Origin: Mesostigma viride
Lineage: Eukaryota > Streptophyta > Mesostigmatophyceae > Mesostigmatales > Mesostigmataceae
DNA: 64,000 nt
NCBI GenBank assembly: GCA_009746045.1
Contig: RPFO01000127.1
Location: forward strand, 986,050-1,050,049
Reading direction: 5' to 3'
Made by a program: the position numbers and the translations under genes. Shown piece by piece: positions 23,520 to 32,400 of this stretch; the first letter of the stretch is position 1; every line of letters begins with the position of its first letter. The notes beneath the pieces were generated by a model. The model was not told where the DNA came from, made no database searches, and was given only the letters and a program-made list of their open reading frames with translations.

Positions 23520-23785
23520 ACACATGCTTCTCAAATAGGCTAAGCAAATTATAGCCTCTTCAGTGCTTTTCAAATGTAGGCTACTAAGCAATAACCTCTT
23601 CAGTGGTTTTCAAATAGGCTAAGCAATAACCTCTTCAGTGATTTAATATTTTAAAGGATAAGCATAGTAATCCTCTTCGGTGCTTTTTAATGGATAAGCA
23701 TAATCATCTTCATGGCTTTTCAAGGATACATGCCTAATCCTCTTCATAGCTTTTTACAGGATAATTAAGCCTAATCCTCCTCCAA
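23520..23785. repeat. ~36-40-bp imperfect tandem repeat, about 7 copies
   Basis: Repeated blocks of the form TGCTTTTCAAATAGGCTAAGC with AATAACCTCTTCAG, drifting progressively to shorter, more diverged copies at the right end. Confidence 0.7.
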
Positions 23786-24860
23786 ATGCTCGACCCTGCA
23801 TGCAAGGAGCTTGGGTATAAACTCCGGCTAGCTCATGCTGCATGGCCGAACTGAACCCGCCAAGGGTTGTTCGCTCGTTTTAAAAAGCGAAAGTGATATA
23901 TACGCCGGTGCCGTCCTTAATCACGGCACCGCCGCCACCTTCATGACAGACAGTCCCGCCAGCCGATTTCATGTTGAGATAATGCTTTATCATCAAAGCA
24001 TGCAAGCAAAAGACCTTTCCATTCCAATAATAACTGATCAATGACGAATTACAAAGACTGTCGAGTTGTAATGTTGCAATTATTATAAGAGCAGCTGTAC
24101 TCAGGAAATATCCCATCCCGCTGTTCGAGCTACTGGCTCGCCTGAGCCGCCACTGACGACAGGGCACGGGGCTGTGACCCCCTTCCCTGCATTGATTGTT
24201 CCCAATGTTACACACATTCTTAACAAAACACATTATTGTCATTTCCGTCAATCCATTCTCAAGTGGGAATGGACTGCATGCAACCACTCACGGGGGCTGC
24301 TCCGGGCTGCTCGAACCATTTCATCCCCATGAAGACAACAAACCCGTTGTGAGGGAGCTAGAGAAACGAGCGAACAACGACCTCCATGGTCGAGGCTCGT
24401 TCCCTTTAGCTATTTCCAAACGTGCCGCTGACGCAAGCAAATCCCGCGCCATAGGGCACTATAGCTGTCAAACCTGGCTACGTAAGTGCGCGCCAAACTA
24501 TGTGCGCATTTCCCAGCAATCAATACAATCGTACGTGCTGCCAATCCTGCCTGCTTGTCACAACACATTTCAGGCTTTGGCGCGCTCAGGCTATGAGCGA
24601 CGCGTGTGCGCATCAATCAATTCAGTCTGTACGTGCGGCAGCAATGCAATAATGATTACGCGCGACGCTCACGGCTCAGTCAACATAACATAACATTGAC
24701 AGTCTGTGTCGCCCGATATTATCTACCAACGGACTGGACCGAACATACTACAAAAGTAAATATTCAGCCACAAGCATCGTAGAGTTGGATACTAGCATCC
24801 GGCGCGGCGCTTCGGCATGTGCACCGGCCGGTACCCATGCAGACTTGAACGTACAAATCC
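23786..24860. other. Unassigned intergenic DNA
   Basis: Short open frames on both strands without recognisable domains; nothing else supported. Confidence 0.4.
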
Positions 24861-24871
24861 AAGCCAAATGG

Positions 24872-25321
24872 CTACCGCGGAACCAAACCAACGGAACTGA
24901 ACGTAAGTGATTTGGTGAACAGCCATTTCTCGAGTGCGCGGACGTAAATGATCACGAACGTGACACTCAGTCTTCTTGCTGACCTCCTCGAGCCCCACCA
25001 CATGGGCCTCGATGGCCGGCGAGGCAGTACGTCAAGCCACCTCTGCATGTGCTCAGTGTCCTCGAAGAGGGCGGTGTCGTCTGAATAGATGATCGATGTC
25101 CCGGCGTTAGCCGAATCTCCGTTTCCGCCCCACCATGCCAGAAATGGTTGGGGACCTGCACCCCTGGTTCCCCAGTGGTGCCTACCCACAGGCCACAATG
25201 CGCTAGCAAACCGCTTGCGCGCCTGAATCATTACGTATTCGACCACAATAATAAACAGGTATGGCGAGAGCACAAAGCCCGGCCTGCCACATGTATGCAA
25301 ACCCTTCTGTATAAAGGGCAT
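24872..25321 (-). mobile_element. LINE ORF2 reverse transcriptase palm fragment
   Basis: The minus frame reads VLSPYLFIIVVEYVM (RT motif B'), then IIYSDDTALFED (motif C, YSDD in place of YADD), then MQRWLDVL. Truncated on both sides. Confidence 0.8.
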
Positions 25322-25689
25322 GGTGGCGTGGTCCCGTAGGAAGTGCGCACCGAGGTGGTGGACCCTTCATCCTCAAGCAAGCCCTGCATCCTCAATTAAG
25401 CAATTGTGTCACATAGGTCCGGGTCGCGCCGCGTCGGTGCACGGGGCACGTACTTGTAAGTTTGCCAGTGGGTTGCGACGGGAAAAAGGGACCCTGCCAT
25501 CGTCCGATGGCCGAGCGTGTCTTGGATGGTCCAATCTCACGGACGACGCAACGGAGTCAAAGCCGCGACCTTCATCGCAACAAGGAGCGCCTGCTGGCTT
25601 TCGCAAACCGGCACTCCCAACGGTATGCTGCATTCTTTGACCCCAAGACCAGGCGAGCAAGTCGCGCCGCCTGCCTGGAGGGTGCCCTA

Positions 25690-25812
25690 TGCGCGTTGAA
25701 AAGTACTATGTTATCTCACGCCGCACACAAATGAGATTAGCATAGTACTCCTTGATAGTACTCCATGGCATGCCTTTGCGCATGACACGCAAGTACGTTT
25801 ACTTACTTACCC
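25690..25812 (+). mobile_element. LINE family A 3' tail fragment
   Basis: Carries GGCATGCCTTTGCGCATGAC, ACGCAAGTACG and TTACTTACTTAC, the family A terminus in plus orientation. An internal duplication of the AGTACTCC segment is present. Confidence 0.6.
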
Positions 25813-25814
25813 TG

Positions 25815-26783
25815 CCATAGGAGGAGGTGTCTACCTGGTTGGCCAGTCCTAAGCCCGCACCTGGGGCCCACATCGATATTCAGCTGGTCTGCATGTGCGG
25901 GCAAGATGGCTGGCAAAGATCGAGGAGACGGCGGTGGCGGATGGTATGGGTGACAAGAGGGAGCTCGCAGTAGAGCTCTGCCCGGGTGCGGCGCTCTTGG
26001 TAGCGGACGCCGAGGATGTGACGGAGCATTCGAGAGACAGTGCCGTCAAGTACGTTGCCAGCTCAGCGCCTTGTCCAGGGTCCACGCCTCGCAGCCGTTA
26101 AGGAGGATGCTGAGGGCAAATGCCTCAAGTGAACAATATGCGCTTGCGCCGCTTACTCAGGTAGCGACATGTCTGGACAGAACCTGTCCAGGCGGCGGAG
26201 GGCCGCCCAGGCCTGGCCAATGCGCACGGGTTTTGATGTCGTCGGCCGTGGAGGGCCGGGAGCCAGCTGCCAAGGAGCTTGAAGCGAGTCGCTGGGGGGA
26301 CGGGGCTGCCGTCCAGCAGGAGGGTGGGTGGGGTGGTCCCAGCCGAGAAGCCGATGGCCATGGCCTCCGTTTTCTTGCTGATCATAAGCCCCACCGCCCG
26401 CGCTTCCCGTGACAAGCTATCTAGCCAGAGTTGGGCGGACTCCGGGGTCCGTCAGATCCACGAGCTAGCGTCGTGTCATCAGCGTAGATCATCAGATCGC
26501 TCAGTCGGTAGGGCGGGTCAACCCCCCCGTAGCTGGCGTACTCCGTGATCTCGATCCCCGGCGGGCGCCCCTCCACCCGGGCAAAACGGGCTTGTGCACG
26601 CCTCATAATATAGTCCACCATAATGATGAATAGATATGGGGAGAGTGCACACAGCCCTGCCATGCACACCCCTGTGTGCAGGGGGGTGGCTAGCCTAGCA
26701 ACATACATAAGCCCTGGCAGCCGCGTAGAGGTAATGGTTTTTGCATGACCAATCCATCCATGGCGACCTATCTTATATTTCAA
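25815..26783 (-). mobile_element. LINE ORF2 RT fragment (inverted partner of 30.8-32.1 kb)
   Basis: In order on the minus strand: HTGVCMAGLCALSPYLFIIM, VDYIMRRAQARFARV, LMIYADDTTLARG, a frameshift, SREARAVGLMISKKTEAMAI, FKLLGSWLPAL and KRRKRILF. The frameshift after the YADD box is shared with the copy at 31.3-31.4 kb, so both descend from an already defective source or from one duplication. Confidence 0.85.
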
Positions 26784-26991
26784 GAAATGAGACGAATAAC
26801 TTGAACTACTTAAAAAATCTATTCTAGATTCGGCCCATCCGGCCCCCTGTCAGCCCGCATTCGGCCCTAGTTTACTCAATCAGATATAGGGTACAGACAT
26901 GCGCCGTGTCAGGCCTGTACTACGTACTTAATTAACTCGTCAAAGCGTGTCCTTCTGGCCCATTTGCCATGGCCACATCATTATTATTATC

Positions 26992-27867
26992 TCATAATGC
27001 TTTTGTGGCTGTGATATATTGCCCTTGCAGATTCACTGTCTTTCCCATGAACGGCACCGGCTTCTCTTCGATCATGTCCCACGTGACCGTTGCAAAGCCT
27101 GCCGAGGTCAGCAGGTCCACCACCTCCTCGGGTGTGTAGGCAGTGAAGCCGACCTCTTTCGTGAAATTCATGGCCTGCAAGATGTGTTTGGGACGGATGC
27201 CCAGCACCAGCTGCCCCCCTGGCTTCAGGGCGTCTCGCAGGGTGATCGCATTCTGCAGGGGCCGTGGCCAGAAGTACAGCGTGTTGCACGAGACGCACGC
27301 ATCGAAGTCCCCTCGCGGCAATACCGCGCGATCCAGATCCGCTTCGAAAAATTTGGCCTTCCCTTGTTCGATCAATTCACGGTTATTCTTGGCAGCCAAT
27401 TCAACCATTTCAGCAGAGTAGTCCACCCCATAATAGTATTTCAAACTAGGGTAGGAATCAAAGACAGCCTTGACAAAGGAGCCATTAGCGAAACCAACTT
27501 CCAGCAGCCTGGACGTGGGGGCTTGCCCTGACGTCATCGCCCGGCGATACGCTTCCATCGCCAGAGGAGCGTTCGCTCTCTCCATCGTAGTGGCAATATC
27601 CACCGCGTACGCTCCATTTGGCTTCCGCAACTGCTCCGCGATGAACTCAAGGGGAGGAGGCTGACCAGAGCTCGATTGTGATCTCGTTATCTGCACTACC
27701 GCAGCCTGCTTTCTGACGACGCTCCTCCGTGGGCTCTTCAGTTCGGTAACCGCAGTCGATGGGACGAACGTGCTGCGCATTTCTGAACGTTGCGTGTACC
27801 GTGCTGGACGAGGGCAGTACCCCCTCAAGGACAGAAGGGCATGGCATGCTCGGAGCATGGAGGCCAT
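26992..27867 (-). CDS. Class I SAM-dependent methyltransferase, organelle-targeting-like N terminus
   Basis: Single uninterrupted frame of 291 codons from the ATG at 27867 (MASMLRAC); an upstream non-ATG extension to 27894 is not needed. Residues 1 to about 60 are rich in Arg, Ser and Ala with few acids, like an algal transit peptide. The catalytic fold follows: motif I LLEVGFANGSF (SAM loop, about residue 120), post-I YYGVDYSAEMVELAA, a motif IV-like FDACVSCNTLYFW, and LKPGGQLVLGIRP. The C terminus has YTPEEVVDLLTSAGF. Substrate unknown. It is the only intact host-like gene inside the transposon-rich interval and appears intronless, so recent transfer or retroposition is possible. Confidence 0.85.
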   Translation of the reverse strand: MASMLRACHALLSLRGYCPRPARYTQRSEMRSTFVPSTAVTELKSPRRSVVRKQAAVVQITRSQSSSGQPPPLEFIAEQLRKPNGAYAVDIATTMERANAPLAMEAYRRAMTSGQAPTSRLLEVGFANGSFVKAVFDSYPSLKYYYGVDYSAEMVELAAKNNRELIEQGKAKFFEADLDRAVLPRGDFDACVSCNTLYFWPRPLQNAITLRDALKPGGQLVLGIRPKHILQAMNFTKEVGFTAYTPEEVVDLLTSAGFATVTWDMIEEKPVPFMGKTVNLQGQYITATKAL

Positions 27868-27894
27868 ACTCGTGCATGCGAGTCCGTACTCCAA

Positions 27895-28978
27895 TTAACA
27901 GCCAGCTAGCTCATGAAGATTAACGGCAAACGAAAAAGTCGTTAACCAAACGACCAAATGTTTAGCCAGGTCGTTAATACGAAATCCCCCTTTCAAACAA
28001 CGTCTCTTGTCACCCAGACACCCCACTCTGGTAAATGGTGGTCAGGTCAAATGGCTTTTTTAGTTGCTACCGAGGAAAATTGCCAATTAATTGCAGTCAT
28101 TTGCGGGGCCTCACCCCTGTTTACCTCGTTCTCTACAGTAGCAAGATCTCCTGGTTTTCCTGGCAAGATCTCCTCGTTCGCGCCATCAGCTTCGTCCTGT
28201 ACGTTGTGCGTGGGTATGACACCGTGCAACACCGTGAGTCCGTAAAAGACCCTGGACAGACCCTTGATTATTACGATTACATAAAAAGTACTGTAAGGAC
28301 TCTGTACTGTACTGTACTGTACTGTACTGTACTGTACTGTAATATATCCGGCCCTCGGCCACTATACAGTAGATTTTTTTTCGGGGAAATGGGTATATTT
28401 TATTAGCCAATTTTATTAGCCACTATACAGTAGATTCTCTGCTGCCCATGTGCGGCGTGGGACACAACAACAACAACAACAACAAGTTCAACTGTACTGT
28501 ATAAGGAGTGCCAGTTCGCGCCACTTCCACGCCGCGCCACGCCGCGCCATGCCACGTGTAGCGCGCCATGCATTGCCTGGCCGAGGGGGACACGACGAGC
28601 GACACACGAGCGAAGCTAATAAATGGGGTGCACAGTAAGGAGAATGGACCCCAATGCGGTTGCACACGTGCTGCCGGAGTAGACCACAGCCCGCTTTGGC
28701 TTCAGTGATGGTTAAGGATTATGTTTCCAGCTGGAAATTGATTTTGCGCGTTGATAGCGAATCACTTACGTTCGAGAGTCCGAAAGGCTTTGCGCGATTC
28801 ACGCGACCCTTGTCTCCAGGTGTGACGAAAGGAGACTGCTGAGTAGCACAGCACCCCCATTTGTGGCGTAGCGGAAGCACGTTCTGCGGTGAAGACGGCA
28901 CTATGCGGCGGTGAAGCTGCTGCTACATTGCAACGATTGGGGTAGAAAACGCCGATACTCGAAGCATTGGCCATTTGA
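27895..28978. other. Intergenic between methyltransferase and 432-codon ORF
   Basis: Divergent promoter space for the two ORFs. Contains a (TGTAC)n pentamer array at about 28303-28342 and a short (CAA)n at 28467-28485. No other gene is supported. Confidence 0.5.
28303..28342 (+). repeat. (TGTAC)n pentanucleotide array
   Basis: About eight consecutive TGTAC units. The same pentamer recurs singly nearby at 28495. Confidence 0.85.
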
Positions 28979-30277
28979 ATGAACCACCGCATTCCCAACG
29001 AAGATGGCCATGCTGGTGGTGACAACGGCGCGGACCCGGCCCGGCAACAGGAAGTGCGGCCGCAGGTTGAGGAGCGGATTCCTCAGCTCCGGAACCAGCC
29101 GATGACGAATCGCCGGTGGCAACAAGTAGCGACCGAAAATGCTCGTAACCGCGGGGTCGCCGCGCTGATGGTGGCCCGGCAGATTCCTCAGCTCCGGAAC
29201 CAGCCGATGACGAATCGCCGGTGGCAACAAGTAGCGACCGAAGTTGCTCGTAACCGCGGGGTCGCCACGCTGATGCCGGCCAGGCAGATTCCTCAGCTCC
29301 GGAACCAGCCGATGACGAATCGCCGGTGGCAGCAAGTTGCGACTGCAGTTGCTCTTAACCACGGGCCCGCCGCGCTGATGCTGGCCAGGCCGGGGCCGCC
29401 CGACCCGCCACCAGACGAAGACCCCGGCTGGCGGTGGCCAGTGGCCGACCAGGCGCCGCTGGGGGCCCCCTCGTTCCCGCCTGACGCGGGCGACATGGGA
29501 AACGGGCCGCAGCAGCAAACCGCTTGCGCGCCCAACCTGGCCGTGTCCCCAGGCTGTAGGGGCGGCACGCACACCGCCCGGGCGCTCGCCCTGGTGTCTG
29601 CCCTCGTGCCTGCCCAGGTGACCGAGCCGCAGGGCAAAGCATCCGAGGATGCCGCCCTGGCTGACAAGGTGGAGCGCGTGATCGCCGCAGACGGGGAGCT
29701 GCGCAGCACGAAAACGGGAGGCAAGCGGGGGCGGGGCGACCTCCCGCCGGCAGCTGACCCCCTGCTGGCATCCGGCGCGCCCAACCCCAAGAGGGCGAGC
29801 CTCTCGGGTGACGTGACGCCCCTGGCCCCTCCCTCGTCCCCATGTGATGAGGATGACATGGCAAACTGGCAGCAGCAGAACACGACCATCACCCCAAGCA
29901 ACCAGTCGGCCCGGAGCTTGGGGTTCATCGGCGAGGCGAGTGCGTACGTCAGCTCCTCAATTGACAAAATTTGGCAGCTCCAGCCTCCTGCTGTCAACAG
30001 GTCAAACAATGGCCTGCGAGGCAGTTACGGGTGGCGGCACGGGAACGCTTCGCCGCCCAGGTCGATGGCCGGAGGCATGATTAAAATTAAAGAAACTACA
30101 TATAATAATTTAACACAGAAATATATAATCCTTGATATAATAGATAAAGAGATAGATAAATTTAAATGTATCGATATAGATAAACATGAAGATAAATATA
30201 TTGATATTGATACGGATCAAGATCCATACATTGATATAGATAAAGATAAAGATACGGATGGTCAAGACTTGACATAG
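28979..30277 (+). CDS. Hypothetical 432-aa protein with three 35-aa repeats
   Basis: Not recognised as any family. An ATG at 28979 opens a 432-codon frame. Residues about 32-140 hold three near-identical 35-residue repeats with the core QLRNQPMTNRRWQQVAT. Then come Pro/Gly-rich sequence, a basic GGKRGRG patch that could be a nuclear signal, and a last 60 residues biased to IDKDKD/YIDID. That C terminus is simple-sequence DNA reading in frame, so the true 3' end may lie earlier. A donor-like AACAG/gtcaaa occurs near 30000. The minus strand is also open across much of it because of base composition. It could be a host gene or a transposon ORF1. Confidence 0.4.
   Translation: MNHRIPNEDGHAGGDNGADPARQQEVRPQVEERIPQLRNQPMTNRRWQQVATENARNRGVAALMVARQIPQLRNQPMTNRRWQQVATEVARNRGVATLMPARQIPQLRNQPMTNRRWQQVATAVALNHGPAALMLARPGPPDPPPDEDPGWRWPVADQAPLGAPSFPPDAGDMGNGPQQQTACAPNLAVSPGCRGGTHTARALALVSALVPAQVTEPQGKASEDAALADKVERVIAADGELRSTKTGGKRGRGDLPPAADPLLASGAPNPKRASLSGDVTPLAPPSSPCDEDDMANWQQQNTTITPSNQSARSLGFIGEASAYVSSSIDKIWQLQPPAVNRSNNGLRGSYGWRHGNASPPRSMAGGMIKIKETTYNNLTQKYIILDIIDKEIDKFKCIDIDKHEDKYIDIDTDQDPYIDIDKDKDTDGQDLT
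29065..29380 (+). repeat. 105-bp tandem repeat, 3 copies (coding)
   Basis: Three 105-bp units beginning GATTCCTCAGCTCCGGAACC. They are highly similar, with the third most diverged, and in frame with the 432-codon ORF. Confidence 0.9.
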
Positions 30278-30344
30278 AAATAAATTCTATGAAAAATATC
30301 TGTTATTCTTATTCTAATGCTTGTTCTAGTTATAGATCTATATA

Positions 30345-30795
30345 GATATAGATATCGATATATCGATATCGATATCGATATCGAATTCTAATTCTAATTC
30401 TAATTCTAATTCTAATTCTAATTCTAATTCTAATTCTAATTCTAATTCTAATTCTAATTCTAATTCTCATTCTAATTCTAATTCTAATTCTAATTCTAAT
30501 TCTAATTCTAATTCTAATTCTAATTCTAATTCTAATTCTAATTCTAATTCTAATTCTAATTCTAATTCTAATTCTAATTCTAATTCTAGTTCTAGTTCTG
30601 ATTCTGATTCTGATTCTGATTCTGATTCTGATTCTGATTCTGATTCTGATTCTGATTCTGATTCTGATTCTGATTCTGATTCTGATTCTGATTCTGATTC
30701 TGATTCTGATTCTGATTCTGATTCTGATTCTGATTCTGATTCTGATTCTGATTCTGATTCTGATTCTGATTCTGATTCTGATTCTGATTATAATT
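30345..30795. repeat. Compound hexanucleotide array: (GATATC)n, (ATTCTA)n, (ATTCTG)n
   Basis: About six GATATC units are followed by roughly 34 ATTCTA units (one ATTCTC variant near 30466), a two-unit transition through TTCTAG, then about 32 ATTCTG units. The open frames across it (Arg-Ile repeats on the minus strand) are artefacts. Confidence 0.95.
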
Positions 30796-30975
30796 CTAGT
30801 CCCAGATGCCTCTGTGTTGGTCGCAATTGTGTCATGACCATGCGCGCCGCCTGATCGAGGAAGTGGGCCGCCTGGCCCCTGGCCTCTTACCATTGCTCAT
30901 GTTGATCTTCGTGGATTACACCAAGGCATTCGATATACGGTTATCTGGGACGCCCTATGGGTGGTCCTCCACCTG

Positions 30976-31029
30976 AGGACTTATGCTCACGTGACGCAGT
31001 CACGTGTCTATTAATTAATTAATTAATAA
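30976..31029 (+). mobile_element. 54-bp LINE-tail micro-insertion with 19-bp target duplication
   Basis: ATGGGTGGTCCTCCACCTG occurs exactly at 30957-30975 and 31030-31048. The 54 bp between them are only the family C 3' end: AGGACTTATGCT, the palindrome CACGTGACGCAGTCACGTG and a (TTAA)n tail. Removing it restores the host LINE frame. Confidence 0.88.
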
Positions 31030-31494
31030 ATGGGTGGTCCTCCACCTGTTCCTTGTCCCACGATCGTACATTGCATGTTGAGATCATCCGCCAGTTCTAT
31101 GAAGGGTCCCAAGCCCAGGTCTGTACCGTTGACGGCGTCACTCTGGCGTACGTTCCTCCTGCACACAGGGGTGTGCATGGCAGGGCTGTGTGCTCTCCCC
31201 ATATCTATTCATCATTATGGTGGACTACATTATGAGACGTGCATGCACAAGCCCGCTTTGCCCGGGTGATCGAAGGGGCGCCCACCGGGGATCGAGATCA
31301 CGGAGTACGCCAGCTACGGTGGGGTTGACCCGCCCTACCGACTGAGCGATCTGATCTACGCTGATGACACGACGCTAGCTCGTGGATCTGACGGACCCCG
31401 GAGTCCGCCCAACTCTGGCTAGATAGCTTGTCACGGGAAGCGCGGGCGGTGGGGCTTATGATCAGCAAGAAAACGGAGGTCATGGCCATCAGCT

Positions 31495-31671
31495 CTGAGA
31501 CATCGTGGTGGTGCAGGTGCCCCTGGTGCACCCGTAGAGCAAGTGTCGTTTACATTCCCACCCTTGCAGGAAGTAGCCTAGAATCCATCCAGCCTAGAAG
31601 CCATAAGCGCCTTCTCCAGGATATGTGCTACATATACTCCCAACGGAGTTATGTTCCTAATTAATTAATTA
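31495..31671 (+). mobile_element. 177-bp LINE 3'-end insertion (family D) with 13-bp target duplication
   Basis: ATGGCCATCAGCT at 31482-31494 is repeated at 31672-31684. The insert ends in ACTCCCAACGGAGT (a 5-bp stem) and TTCCTAATTAATTAATTA, the family D terminus seen in antisense at 46.13 and 53.57 kb. Confidence 0.85.
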
Positions 31672-32103
31672 ATGGCCATCAGCTTCTCCGCTGGGACCCA
31701 CCCTCCTCCTGCATGCTGGACGGCAGCCCCGTCCCCCCGGCCGCGACTCGCTTCAAGCTCCTTGGCAGCTGGCTCCGGGCCCTCCACGGCCGACGACATC
31801 AACACCCGCGTGCGCATTGGCCAGGCCTGGGCGGCCCTCCGCCGCCTCGACAGGTTCTGGACATGTCGCTACCTGAGCGAGCGGCGCAAGCGCATTCTGT
31901 TCAAGGCGCCCCTGTCCTCAGCATCCTCGATCCTTTACGGCTGCGAGGCATGGCCGACCCTGGACCAGGTGCTGAGCGAGCAGCTTGACGGCGCACTGTC
32001 ACTTGAATGCTCCGTCACATATCCTCGGCGTCCGCTACCAAGTCTGAGCGCCGCACCGGGCCGAGCCGAGCTCTACTGCGAGCTCACTCTTGTCACCCAT
32101 TAA

Positions 32104-32400
32104 CCCGGTTAATTAAGTAGACTCGTGCTCCCGTAATTGGGGAGCTAGTCACGGAGCATTAACCCGGATGGATGTATATATGGATGGGTACACGCAATCC
32201 TACCGGTCTAAGCTATAGATCTACAAAAACAGTTGTACTCTATACCTACTATGGTGCTCGCCCATACCATCCGACAACGCCGCCTCCTCTTTAATTGCCG
32301 GCCATCTCAGTGCCCGCACAGACCAGGTGAATACTGACGCTCTGTCTTCGCACTTGACATGGCCGACGGCGGAGCTCAGATCTTTTGCGTCTTAGCCCAA
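32104..32400 (-). mobile_element. LINE family B 3' tail and degenerate ORF2 end
   Basis: A TTAATTAAG tail is followed by ACTCGTGCTCCCG, GGGGAGCT and GGATGG repeats, as at 19.6 and 48.5 kb. Downstream, the plus strand around 32270-32330 retains a frameshifted RQRRL to ARTDQV segment. Confidence 0.55.

Larger units (their letters stand above)
30806..32100 (+). mobile_element. LINE ORF2 RT fragment with two nested mini-insertions
   Basis: Reads [10 protein letters not shown] and LIFVDYTKAFD (RT motif A), then DALWVVLHLF, a GVHGR region (motif B), LIYADDTTLA, the shared frameshift, SREARAVGLMISKKTE, KRRKRILF and a thumb remnant up to CEAWPTLDQ. The reading is broken by a 54-bp insertion (30976-31029) and a 177-bp insertion (31495-31671), each flanked by exact target duplications. 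It is inverted relative to the copy at 25.8-26.8 kb. Confidence 0.85.

Noticed and set aside
30330..30893. Arg-Ile repeat protein on the minus strand
   Set aside because: Translation of the hexanucleotide array, no independent coding evidence.
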